The position numbers were made by a program, and so were the translations under genes. DNA of 64,000 bases from assembly GCF_900113115.1 (NCBI RefSeq), contig NZ_FOOF01000024.1, positions 1 to 64,000 of the forward strand, given 5' to 3'. Numbering within the stretch: position 1 is the stretch's first letter; every line of letters starts with the position of its first letter. Below the pieces are notes generated by a model, which worked only from the letters and a program-made list of their open reading frames with translations, did not search any database and was not told where the DNA came from. This document shows, piece after piece, positions 9,391-15,953 of the stretch. Source of the stretch: Duganella sp. CF458. GTDB taxonomy: Bacteria > Pseudomonadota > Gammaproteobacteria > Burkholderiales > Burkholderiaceae_D.

Positions 9391-9444
9391 GCGTCATAAT
9401 GAAGTTTATTAAAACGTCAATATGACGTCGAATTTACGTTGTGC
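9391..9444 (+). repeat. Doubtful, degenerate attC-like or boundary site
   Basis: The segment ends in ACGTTGTGC, close to the right core of the other sites, and carries ACGTCA-ATA-TGACGT (9414-9428), a perfect 6-bp-arm palindrome flanked by AT-rich arms. Its left end lacks a good RYYYAAC core. It could be the outer boundary (attI-like or decayed attC) of the array, or simply an operator in the uvrD promoter region. Confidence 0.25.
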
Positions 9445-9709
9445 CCCGCTTTGATTTGAACACGATGTTTTCCTTCGCCACTTCGTTTCGCTATTGGGCC
9501 GCCGCCAAATCTGGCCGTGCGGCTTGCGGTGGCGCCTGGGCTGGTGGCGATTCTGCGTTTTGCGGCAAGGGCGAGCAGTTGCGGTATGCTGCCGTTCGTG
9601 CGGGCGCTGGCGCGGACGCATTGTCGGCAACACCTTCGTGGCAAGTTCACGCGCGTTGCACAACATTTCATTCCAGCGGATCGCCTACGGCGCCCGCTGA
9701 ATTCACACG
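9438..9709 (+). other. First cassette-like unit, no convincing gene
   Basis: The unit from the GTTGTGC core to the GTT of the first clear attC has no standard gene. Three overlapping plus-strand frames of 68-90 codons are open: one begins MPRFDLNTMFSFATSFRYWA, and the others are Arg/Ala/Gly-rich. Openness of several frames at once in GC-rich DNA argues against translation. The rest of the 432-bp gap between uvrD and 9728 is the uvrD upstream region (9296-9437). Confidence 0.4.
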
Positions 9710-9715
9710 TTAGGA
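9658..9715 (+). repeat. attC site 1
   Basis: It runs from GCACAAC to GTTAGGA over 58 bp. The inner arms CAGCGG and CCGCTG pair, with an inner stem CGCC-TA-CGGCG and an unpaired base in the left arm, as in functional attC sites. The outer cores are only partly complementary (AAC against GTT). Recombination would fall between G9709 and TT. Confidence 0.78.
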
Positions 9716-9727
9716 TCAGCCAGTCAT

Positions 9728-10060
9728 ATGTTTAATCCAGATCTCATCTCGGCACTTACGGTTCTTTCGAAAACGCGAACCGAAGAAGGCTACGTTGAGC
9801 GCCAAGAAGCTTTGCTCCAGCATCTTCCTGGTGAGTATGACCAATTGGTTGACATCGCCTACGATGTCGAAGACTCTTCAATACGGATAGAAGCGCTGGA
9901 GCTCGTTGCACTGGCGGCGAAAGATGACTCGCGTACGGTACTTTCAGATTCAATGAAGGCTGATCCTGATCCGGTCGTTCAAAAGCATTCCGAAGGACTG
10001 CTGTTCCGAGCAATCGTCAATGAAAACATTCGCAAACACTTGCTCGGTGCGGCGCACTAA
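9728..10060 (+). CDS. Cassette gene 1: unknown all-helical protein
   Basis: A 110-residue acidic, soluble protein starting MFNPDLISALTVLSKTRTEE. It has repeated amphipathic helices, e.g. YDVEDSSIRIEALELVALAA and RTVLSDSMKADPDPVVQKHS, of the kind seen in HEAT-like or helical-repeat proteins. The ATG is 12 bp after the preceding attC core, and the stop is 2 bp before the next attC. It has no strong ribosome-binding site, common in cassettes. No characterised family recognised; the small size and cassette location are all that is certain. Confidence 0.78.
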   Translation: MFNPDLISALTVLSKTRTEEGYVERQEALLQHLPGEYDQLVDIAYDVEDSSIRIEALELVALAAKDDSRTVLSDSMKADPDPVVQKHSEGLLFRAIVNENIRKHLLGAAH

Positions 10061-10062
10061 GC

Positions 10063-10120
10063 ACCTAAACTCTAGCTCAACCGGACGCGCTTGCGCGCGC
10101 CGGTTAGCACCACGTTGGGC
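10063..10120 (+). repeat. attC site 2
   Basis: A textbook site of 58 bp. The left inner arm AACCGG-A-CGCGC pairs with GCGCG-CGCCGGTT around a TT turn, with one extrahelical A. The right core is ACGTTGGGC, matching GTTRRRY exactly, and the left outer core is ACCTAAAC. The cut point is G10114/TT. Confidence 0.88.
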
Positions 10121-10125
10121 CATCT

Positions 10126-10398
10126 ATGAAGCACGCTGACCTGCCGGATCGCTGGAAAACGCGCCTTACACTTTGGATTCGCCAATTCTCTGATGACGAA
10201 AGAACAGAACTGGCCGCAGATGATTTCCCAGTATCGCACTACGTCTCTTTGAAATTCGAAGACGATTCGGAGGCCAAGTTCGAACATGCGCTTGTCATCG
10301 AGGAGCCTAAGCTTGATGAGGTCGGTGTTTTCACCGAACACTGCGGGTACCACATCTTTCCACTCGGAGGAACGCATGTCGCTAGAATCCAAAAATGA
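10126..10398 (+). CDS. Cassette gene 2: unknown acidic protein
   Basis: A 90-residue soluble protein starting MKHADLPDRWKTRLTLWIRQ. It has a helical start followed by beta-rich sequence with VSHYVSLKFEDDSEAKFEHA and CGYHIFPLGGTHVARIQ. The compact ~90-residue alpha/beta layout suits a single globular domain. The ATG is 5 bp after the attC core, leaving no room for a normal leader, so translation probably depends on read-through from an upstream promoter. No family recognised. Confidence 0.78.
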   Translation: MKHADLPDRWKTRLTLWIRQFSDDERTELAADDFPVSHYVSLKFEDDSEAKFEHALVIEEPKLDEVGVFTEHCGYHIFPLGGTHVARIQK

Positions 10399-10416
10399 AA
10401 TCAAAATGCCTTTCTA

Positions 10417-10507
10417 GCCCAACCTTGCGCTCAATCTTGCTCACTACGTTCGCTGGACACGCCAATCGCTTCGCGCTTGTCGTGTCGGTTAGCTTGGCAG
10501 GTTAGCC
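10417..10507 (+). repeat. attC site 3 (longer and less regular)
   Basis: It runs from GCCCAAC to GTTAGCC over 91 bp, and these outer cores are largely complementary. The centre has GACACG and CGTGTC arms around TCGCTTCGCG. The middle arms (CTTGCGCTCAATC against GGTTAGCTTGGCAG) pair imperfectly. Position, orientation and cores support an attC. The cut point is G10501/TT. Confidence 0.68.
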
Positions 10508-10512
10508 CGCTT

Positions 10513-10779
10513 ATGACAGAACGTATCATCGTATCTGCCGCTGGAAATACGTTGGCGCCGGCATTGGCGGTTGCCCGTGCGCTTGGGTACGAGGTCACTC
10601 GCGAGCTCACTGGCCTTCGGCGGTACAAAGCCGTGAACCCGCGTTGCGAGCTGTTTGCTGAAGATCCGTTGCTGCTCCTTGGACTAATTCAGCTCTTTGA
10701 ATCGCGTGGTGCGTTCTGGCACCCGAGCGACGCGGAGATATCAGCTTTCTTGGCCTTGGAAGAACAGTCAAATGGCTAA
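10513..10779 (+). CDS. Cassette gene 3: unknown small protein
   Basis: An 88-residue soluble protein starting MTERIIVSAAGNTLAPALAV. The first half (GNTLAPALAVARALGYEVTR) looks like a strand-helix-strand unit. The second half reads RYKAVNPRCELFAEDPLLLL and a C-terminal helix. The ATG is 5 bp after the attC core; a longer frame from 10477 would start inside the attC and is rejected. The stop codon TAA lies inside the left core of the next attC, so gene and site are interlocked. No family recognised. Confidence 0.78.
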   Translation: MTERIIVSAAGNTLAPALAVARALGYEVTRELTGLRRYKAVNPRCELFAEDPLLLLGLIQLFESRGAFWHPSDAEISAFLALEEQSNG

Positions 10780-10845
10780 CAAATTAATCAACCGGACGGC
10801 ATCCTCGCTGCGTGCTCCGGCCGCCGGTTATCCTGCACGTTGAGC
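10774..10845 (+). repeat. attC site 4
   Basis: A clear 72-bp site. The left core is GGCTAAC, the left inner arm is AACCGG-A-CGGC, the right inner arm is GCCGCCGGTT, and the right core is ACGTTGAGC, matching GTTRRRY. The single extrahelical A sits as in the second site. It is the last attC detected; DNA to its right lacks further sites. Confidence 0.86.
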
Positions 10846-10881
10846 GGCTCAGGTTTGAGGAATATCACGAGGAAAAAATTA

Positions 10882-11016
10882 ATGGCGACGTGGATGGATT
10901 GGCGTTCTTGGACTTATTTTGTTGTTGACAACGACCTAGCCTGTCGCGGATGCATCGTGATTTGCTAGAATTGCTTTGATAATCTTCGGCAAGTTGAACT
11001 CAGTTCACGCCTCTGA
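10882..11016 (+). pseudogene. Probable decayed small gene after the last attC
   Basis: An ATG with an upstream GAGG starts MATWMDWRSWTYFVVDNDLA, then reaches TAG after 28 residues. Past the stop the same frame continues CFDNLRQVELSSRL, while a shifted frame between them reads MHRDLLELL. Together these resemble one ~44-residue helical protein broken by two frameshifts. The stretch 10846-11167 otherwise holds only this and the remnant at 11054. Confidence 0.3.
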
Positions 11017-11053
11017 TAACCGACGAAAGAGTGATTGCGCACAACCTCGTTAA

Positions 11054-11167
11054 CCTTTGCGCTTATGGAATCCCGGCCAACGGATAGGCTATACGAATAT
11101 AAGCAATTTCGCTGAACGCCAGTTCGAACAGGCTCCTGCTGCCGCTAAAAAACACGATGCACACTGA
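11054..11167 (+). pseudogene. Possible C-terminal remnant of a larger protein
   Basis: A 37-codon frame without ATG reads LWNPGQRIGYTNISNFAERQ and then QAPAAAKKHDAH before TGA. The stop directly abuts the ATG at 11168, which is typical of a gene followed by a coupled partner. The residue mix looks like genuine protein rather than random frame. I infer the tail of a lost upstream gene, possibly a toxin or effector whose partner genes follow; this is unproven. Confidence 0.3.
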
Positions 11168-11545
11168 ATGAAACTCGTTTCTACGCAGATCGACGAGATG
11201 TCTCTTGTTGCGCTTGGAAAAGAAGCGTCGGCTATGCTTTTGCGCCAAGACTTCTCCGGTTTGGCCGAACGGTTCGGATACGCAGTCGCATTTGATCGTG
11301 CGATTCCCGCTGCGATCGAAGCCGATTTCCGGAATGCAGTTGGATCGCCAAATCGGACGCGGGCAGTGACTGCGGTCGAAGTTGACGTAAAGTTCTTCGC
11401 CCCGAACGATTGTAATTTGTGTGCCGCGGTCGAATGCCTTGTGCCAGTTGCAGATGGCGCCTATATCAACCTGGAATTGATTGTTACCGGGGTTGAAGCG
11501 GGAGCGTTTGTCACCCTTGAGGATGTAAGCGGTTTCGTTCCGTAG
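11168..11545 (+). CDS. Unknown small protein (possible immunity-type)
   Basis: A 125-residue soluble protein starting MKLVSTQIDEMSLVALGKEA. It has a helical N-terminus, RFGYAVAFDRAIPAAIEADF, then beta strands (VTAVEVDVKFFAPNDCNLCA; YINLELIVTGVEAG). Its ATG touches the stop of the preceding remnant. The layout of a small alpha/beta protein right after a broken gene fits an orphan immunity protein, an inference from context only. No signal peptide or membrane helix. Confidence 0.7.
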   Translation: MKLVSTQIDEMSLVALGKEASAMLLRQDFSGLAERFGYAVAFDRAIPAAIEADFRNAVGSPNRTRAVTAVEVDVKFFAPNDCNLCAAVECLVPVADGAYINLELIVTGVEAGAFVTLEDVSGFVP

Positions 11546-11663
11546 GCCCGGTAAGGCAATCCGTCGATTGTCCCTATCCGCGCGTACGGATGGCAACTTG
11601 CCGTCAACTGGAGGACCGCACGCAGCGGAATTCTGCAATTATTATCAATCATCAAGCGTCGAT

Positions 11664-12320
11664 ATGCATTCCGGAAAAGTTTATCCAGCTTTGGCTCGTG
11701 CCCTCGAATACTGGTCAGGGCTTCCGAAAGATCAGCTTCGAGAACTGGTCGGCCATAAACCTCAGATCGAGGAATTATCTGTCGATGGTGAGGTGATTCA
11801 ACTTGAAATTTCGGTGACCTGGGCAGACGCAAAACACGACGCGCTTCTGGTGGAGGCTGTCGCGTATGGGCCAGCGAACTGGATCACGGAGCGGATCTCT
11901 GAGAGATTGCGAATAAAGCTTACCCATCAAGAGGAAAAGGTGGGATCGAACGCTGCAAACCTTAACGCTAGTCCACTTGGTATGACTGCGGGTTTTCAAT
12001 CGAGTTCTCCATCCGGGTCCTATAAGGTGTTGGTCGATCCATGGGAGGCGCGTAACTCGCTTTGGGTCTACTCGCCTTCGATAATTGACGCGAGAACCCA
12101 GGATGTGATCCTGGAACTGGCTGACTCGAACTGGTCGATGGATCGTGCGATGTGGGAGTCCGATACGACGGTGCGCCTTGATTTGAGACGATTTCCTGGA
12201 GATCGATTGCCTCTTGGGATATCGGTGCAGGTCGATTGCGCGCACCGCTACGTAGTGATCGGTGATGTGCGCTTTCCGATAACCGAGATTGATCAGATGT
12301 TGGATCGGACCCTGGGATGA
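11664..12320 (+). CDS. Unknown protein of 218 residues
   Basis: A soluble protein starting MHSGKVYPALARALEYWSGL. A longer frame from a TTG at 11568 adds low-complexity sequence and was rejected. The first half is alpha/beta (IQLEISVTWADAKHDALLVE). A Ser/Pro-rich linker (SSPSGSYKVL) follows. The second half has NSLWVYSPSIIDARTQDVIL, a Trp-rich WSMDRAMWESDTTVRLDLRR, and a closing helix. The two-part structure suggests a fusion of two small domains. Its stop overlaps an ATG for a 20-codon frame (12317-12379) that is probably not a gene. No characterised family recognised. Confidence 0.72.
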   Translation: MHSGKVYPALARALEYWSGLPKDQLRELVGHKPQIEELSVDGEVIQLEISVTWADAKHDALLVEAVAYGPANWITERISERLRIKLTHQEEKVGSNAANLNASPLGMTAGFQSSSPSGSYKVLVDPWEARNSLWVYSPSIIDARTQDVILELADSNWSMDRAMWESDTTVRLDLRRFPGDRLPLGISVQVDCAHRYVVIGDVRFPITEIDQMLDRTLG

Positions 12321-12461
12321 CGGACCTTATCCTGACGCTCGCTCGAATGGAACTCAGGGCCTTGCTCGACCAGTTGTGAGCAGCCTTATAATCGAACAAT
12401 CGCCTGAATACCAGGCGCTATCGAAAATCCGCTCGCGAGCAATTTTTTGCAACTGACACGC

Positions 12462-12815
12462 ATGGAAAAGACAATTACCCTCTTTCGCCCCACGGGCCCC
12501 AAGGAGCTCGAGCTCGAGCTCGTGCAAGCGTCAGGCTTCAAACGTTGGCCGCCCAGGCTTCCCGAACAGCCCATTTTCTACCCGGTCACAAACGAGGCCT
12601 ATGCCGTTCAAATTTCGAAGGAATGGAATGTGCGTGAATGCGGTGCCGGCTTCGTAATGCGATTTGAAGTGAAGGCTGAGTTTATGGACCGTTATCCGAT
12701 CCAGAAGGTTGGTGGCGGCAACCGTACCGAATGGTGGGTGCCCGCTGAGGAATTGGAGGAGTTGAATGAAAACATCGTGGGCCTCATTGAGGTCATTCAC
12801 GAGTTTCATACCTAA
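12462..12815 (+). CDS. Small protein resembling the 'ADP-ribosylation/crystallin J1' annotated family
   Basis: A 117-residue protein starting MEKTITLFRPTGPKELELEL. The core GFKRWPPRLPEQPIFYPVTN and the end WWVPAEELEELNENIVGLIE match my memory of a widespread ~110-residue family often labelled ADP-ribosylation/crystallin J1, a label not backed by function. No catalytic motif of ADP-ribosylglycohydrolases is visible. Codons 15-20 are three tandem GAGCTC units (12504-12521), giving ELELEL. The start is the second ATG-type codon; the upstream alternative at 12447 has no better support. Confidence 0.75.
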   Translation: MEKTITLFRPTGPKELELELVQASGFKRWPPRLPEQPIFYPVTNEAYAVQISKEWNVRECGAGFVMRFEVKAEFMDRYPIQKVGGGNRTEWWVPAEELEELNENIVGLIEVIHEFHT

Positions 12816-12818
12816 TCG

Positions 12819-13178
12819 ATGGCGATTGCAAAAAAGGGAAGCCGCCGCATTGTCGTAGACTCCAAGTCATACCGATGGGCGGTTCGATCGAGCCCTACCT
12901 ATGCGCAGGCGCTTGCACAATCAAATATGACCTTTGTCGTAGTACTGGAAGCCGGTGGCCGTTCTACGCTCGTGGTTCAAGTTGATACTCCGCGCCCTGA
13001 TAATTGGATGTCGGCGGCGACCGGAGTGATTTCGCCGAGCGTCGTTGAGCGCGCAATTCGAGAAGCCTTACGTCAAGGCTGGAGTCCTGCTGAACAGGGA
13101 GGAGCTTATGAGCTTGGAGGGATTGTGGTGTCATCGCCGCGACATCTGCAGCTAGCCGGGAGGGCGTATGCGGAATGA
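12819..13178 (+). CDS. Unknown basic-start protein
   Basis: A 119-residue soluble protein starting MAIAKKGSRRIVVDSKSYRW. The order is a basic N-terminus, a strand with SYRWAVRSSPTYAQ, then FVVVLEAGGRSTLVVQVDTP, and a C-terminal helix with VVERAIREALRQGW followed by a Gly-rich tail. Proteins with RRIVVDG..YRW starts and a final GW helix recur in proteobacteria without known function. The gene is 3 bp after the previous stop and overlaps the next gene by 11 bp, so the last three genes probably form one transcript. Confidence 0.75.
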   Translation: MAIAKKGSRRIVVDSKSYRWAVRSSPTYAQALAQSNMTFVVVLEAGGRSTLVVQVDTPRPDNWMSAATGVISPSVVERAIREALRQGWSPAEQGGAYELGGIVVSSPRHLQLAGRAYAE

Positions 13179-13635
13179 GGCAGTGATTCATCCTGGCCGT
13201 GTAGTTCGCCAGTTCTCAGAGGCGGAGGCGAGTCAGCTTGCCGACGACTGGCTTGCGGTATTTGGCAAGAACCGGCAAGGTACCAACACAAAGGCATACC
13301 TTTGGCACGTATTCAGCAGCGGCCGTTACCCAAGTTCTGCCGGCGCCGCAGCAAAGCGGCAGTACGAGCAGCAGGCCGGCATGGAGTTCGTCGTTCTTTC
13401 GAACGATCGCAAACTGGCCTTTGTCACCGATTTGCTCCCAGGGTCTTCGTCCCTTAGTGATTATTATGTGTTCCCGCCAAACCTCGCGTGGACCATGGCA
13501 TTCACGCATGAAGATGGCTGGCTGGGCCCGTACTTTGCGCGCCATCCTGACTTTGTAAAGCTGGACGCTGAAAATCAGTTCAAGGTGGAGAAGCGGCGCC
13601 AGGCCGAGGCAGCGCGTCGGAAAGGATGGGCCTAA
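13168..13635 (+). CDS. DUF4275-like protein
   Basis: A 155-residue soluble protein starting MRNEAVIHPGRVVRQFSEAE. The WLAVFGKNRQGTNTKAYLWH segment followed by VFSSGRYPSS, and later EFVVLSNDRKLAFVTDLLP and LAWTMAFTHEDGWLGPYFAR, resemble the DUF4275 family, whose members have a YLWHIFS-type core. The function of that family is unknown. It ends in a basic helix. It closes the small-gene island; the next gene is convergent core genome. Confidence 0.72.
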   Translation: MRNEAVIHPGRVVRQFSEAEASQLADDWLAVFGKNRQGTNTKAYLWHVFSSGRYPSSAGAAAKRQYEQQAGMEFVVLSNDRKLAFVTDLLPGSSSLSDYYVFPPNLAWTMAFTHEDGWLGPYFARHPDFVKLDAENQFKVEKRRQAEAARRKGWA

Positions 13636-13656
13636 GGCCAGATGCCAAAGGGAACC

Positions 13657-14433
13657 TTACGCGCCAGTCCCCGGCAGTTCAGGCTCGCTGAAAATGGCTT
13701 TATAAGCGGCATAGACCGAGCACTGGATAACCATCACGATCACCATCAGCGACGATTGCAGCACGGCCATGCCCAGTAGGGTTTTGCCAAGCAGAAGCAG
13801 CACCACATTGGTCAGCAACATCACGATCGCCACCCAGCACAGGAAATACACCAGGAAGGCGCGCAGTGCACGCCAGACCGCAAAGAAGCTGTAGAACAGG
13901 GCTTTGCCAACGCGCATCTGCTGCCAGAAAATCAGCGGCGCGGCAAACAGCATCGCCATGCTGAGCGGCAGCGAGAGCAGGAAGATCACGAACATGGCCC
14001 ATCCGAAGTTGCCGTTGGCAGCGGCTGCCGCCGCTGCCGCATCCGGCTTTACCTGCTGCTCCGCCATTTGGCGCATGGTGTCCATGCCGACCACGGACGC
14101 GAACAGCATGGCCAACAGCGCAAGCACCAGCACGAACAGCGCGCCCAGTCCCGCCAGGCGCGGGAAAACCGGCTTCTGGAAGATCGGGCGCAGCATTTCC
14201 GGCGTCAGGCTTTGCTTGCGGTCGGCTGCGGCGCAGGCTTGCACGAAAACGGCGGTGAAGACCGGCGCCAGGATCATCGGCAGCCATTGGCCCAGCAAGG
14301 GAATAATCCCGAGTATGACGCCCGCCACCAGGTAGGCCAGCATCAACAGCATCAGCCCGCCGGGCTGTTTGCGGAAGATGGCAAAGCCTTCGCGGATCCA
14401 GGCGAGGCCTGCGCTGGCGGGTACGTTACTCAT
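13657..14433 (-). CDS. BPSS1780-family inner-membrane protein
   Basis: A 258-residue protein with about six hydrophobic helices. The start ASAGLAWIREGFAIFRKQPG followed by a membrane helix is the hallmark of the BPSS1780 family conserved in Burkholderiales; the function is unknown. A periplasmic or cytoplasmic loop has an eight-alanine run (residues ~131-138). Its ATG directly follows the thrB stop with no gap, so the two are cotranscribed and probably translationally coupled. Confidence 0.88.
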   Translation of the reverse strand: MSNVPASAGLAWIREGFAIFRKQPGGLMLLMLAYLVAGVILGIIPLLGQWLPMILAPVFTAVFVQACAAADRKQSLTPEMLRPIFQKPVFPRLAGLGALFVLVLALLAMLFASVVGMDTMRQMAEQQVKPDAAAAAAAANGNFGWAMFVIFLLSLPLSMAMLFAAPLIFWQQMRVGKALFYSFFAVWRALRAFLVYFLCWVAIVMLLTNVVLLLLGKTLLGMAVLQSSLMVIVMVIQCSVYAAYKAIFSEPELPGTGA

Positions 14434-15390
14434 TTAATACAACTCCGGAGCCGGAACGGCAATGCGTGTGCGCAGGATGCGCTCAAAGTGGGTGGGGTCG
14501 TGCGGCGTCAGCATTTCGGCGGCGCGCGGCAAATAAAAGTCGTACAGGCGCGATATCCAGAAGCGCAATGCGCCGGCGCGCAGCAGGGCAGGCCACAGCG
14601 AGTGCTCGGTGGCGGTGAATGGCCGCACCGAGTGGTAGGCATCCAGCATGGCGCGCACGCGTGCTTCGTCGAGCGCGCCGGTGGCCAGGTCGATGCACCA
14701 GTCGTTGACAGTCACCGCCACGTCGAACAGCCAACTGTCGCAGCCGGCGAAATAGAAGTCGAAGAAGCCGGTCAGGCGCTCGCCGTCGAACATCACGTTA
14801 TCGCGGAACAAGTCGGCGTGTACCGGGCCGCGCTGCAGGGTGTGATAGTCGTCGGAAGCGTGCAGCGCTTCCTGGAATTTCATTTCGTCGTGCAGCAGGT
14901 GGGCTTGTTCCAGCGCCAGGTGCGGCAGCACGGCGGCGGTGGCTTCGCGCCACCATGGCAGGCCGCGCAAGTTGGGCTGCTGCAGGGTGAAGTCTTGGCC
15001 GGCCAGGTGCATGCGCGCCAGCATGGCGCCAACGGCGCCGCAGTGCACCGGCTGGGGCGCCATTTGCGGCTTGCCTTCCAGCTTGGAGACGATGGCGGCC
15101 GGCTTGCCGTGCAGCGGCACGCAGAGTTCACCCTGGTCGTTGGGCACAGGCGCCGGTACCAGCACGCCGTGTTCGGCGAGGTGGCGCATCAGCCGCAGGT
15201 AGAACGGCAGCTGTTCGAAGGTGAGGTTTTCAAAAATCGTGAGCACGAACTCGCCGCGCTCGGTAGTCAGGAAAAAATTGCTGTTCTCGATGCCGGAAGC
15301 GATACCTTTCAGCGCGACGGCTTTGCCAAGGGGGAATTGCTTGATCCAATGGCCGACATCTTCCAGTGAGACCGGGGTAAAAACTGCCAT
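14434..15390 (-). CDS. thrB: Homoserine kinase (ThrB, aminoglycoside-phosphotransferase type)
   Basis: A 318-residue cytosolic kinase that phosphorylates L-homoserine in threonine synthesis. It belongs to the APH/choline-kinase fold used as ThrB in beta- and some gammaproteobacteria. The start MAVFTPVSLEDVGHWIKQF is typical. The catalytic loop is RGPVHADLFRDNVMF with the metal-binding GFFDFYFAG that follows. A frame extended to 15579 reads Arg/Pro-rich shadow of the neighbour and is rejected. It lies in the conserved thrB-DUF2782-polA order. Confidence 0.94.
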   Translation of the reverse strand: MAVFTPVSLEDVGHWIKQFPLGKAVALKGIASGIENSNFFLTTERGEFVLTIFENLTFEQLPFYLRLMRHLAEHGVLVPAPVPNDQGELCVPLHGKPAAIVSKLEGKPQMAPQPVHCGAVGAMLARMHLAGQDFTLQQPNLRGLPWWREATAAVLPHLALEQAHLLHDEMKFQEALHASDDYHTLQRGPVHADLFRDNVMFDGERLTGFFDFYFAGCDSWLFDVAVTVNDWCIDLATGALDEARVRAMLDAYHSVRPFTATEHSLWPALLRAGALRFWISRLYDFYLPRAAEMLTPHDPTHFERILRTRIAVPAPELY

Positions 15391-15427
15391 GAGAAACCAG
15401 GTTAAGTGTTCGTACGGAGGCGCGCGC

Positions 15428-15844
15428 TTACTTCGTTGGCGCGGCCGGCTGGGCTGGCGGTGGAGGCGGCGGGCCGTCTTCCTTATCCGCTTCCTCGGCA
15501 GAGCGTTTTTTCTTTTTGCTGAGGAGGTCGAACTCCAGCACAGTCCACTGCGGGCCACGGTTGGCCGAGCCGGCGGCATCGCCGGGCAGTGCGCTGCCAG
15601 CCGGGGTATTCGGCTTGACGGTATACGTGCTTCCGCCGCTCTTGACCTTGGCTTCGGTCACGCGGCCACCTTCACGCTTTTCCACAATCCTGGTTTCCGT
15701 GCTCGGCTTGGCCGTGACGGTCACCGGGTTGTCCACTTCCTCGATGCGCTCCAGTTGCTGCGGCTGGGGCGGGGCGGATTGCGCCAGGGCGCCGGTAGCC
15801 AGCAGGGCAAGGGGGAGGGCAAGCCAGGAAGTTGAGGCGCGCAT
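15428..15844 (-). CDS. DUF2782 periplasmic protein
   Basis: A 138-residue exported protein. The signal peptide MRASTSWLALPLALLATGAL ends with AQS near residue 23. The core IEEVDNPVTVTAKPSTETRI through VKSGGSTYTVKPNTP is the DUF2782 signature. It ends in a Lys-rich stretch and a Pro-rich tail (GPPPPPPAQPAAP). Genes of this family commonly sit between thrB and polA in betaproteobacteria; the function is unknown. It is divergent from polA. Confidence 0.88.
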   Translation of the reverse strand: MRASTSWLALPLALLATGALAQSAPPQPQQLERIEEVDNPVTVTAKPSTETRIVEKREGGRVTEAKVKSGGSTYTVKPNTPAGSALPGDAAGSANRGPQWTVLEFDLLSKKKKRSAEEADKEDGPPPPPPAQPAAPTK

Positions 15845-15953
15845 GATGGGATTTCGTTCAATTTATTGGTTTAACCATTGTATCAAATGCCCTCCTGTCC
15901 CGTTGTAAAACTCTGCGATAATGGAATATTGAGATTTACACCACCCTCCCGCT

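Larger units (their letters stand above)
9438..10845 (+). mobile_element. Integrase-less integron gene-cassette array (CALIN type)
   Basis: Four attC-like sites (9658-9715, 10063-10120, 10417-10507, 10774-10845) lie in the same orientation and separate short single-gene units of about 340-405 bp. Each unit starts at a GTT core, has one small plus-strand gene whose ATG lies 5-12 bp after the core, and ends in the next attC. This is the standard layout of mobile integron cassettes. No tyrosine recombinase (IntI) gene is present anywhere in the window, so the array fits clusters of attC sites lacking integrases. It is inserted between uvrD and the small-gene island before 13.6 kb. Confidence 0.8.

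Noticed and set aside
11041..11070. A further attC site near GCGCACAAC and GTTAACC
   Set aside because: The two cores are only a few bases apart and there is no paired arm structure between them.
11568..11663. TTG-started extension of the gene at 11664
   Set aside because: The extra 32 residues are low-complexity and ATG at 11664 gives a better protein start.
12317..12379. A 20-codon frame with ATGA overlap after 12320
   Set aside because: It is too short and has no ribosome-binding site of its own; at most a remnant of a coupled gene.
9296..13640. An integron integrase gene
   Set aside because: All frames were checked for a ~320-residue tyrosine recombinase; none is long enough or carries the R-H-R-Y pattern.
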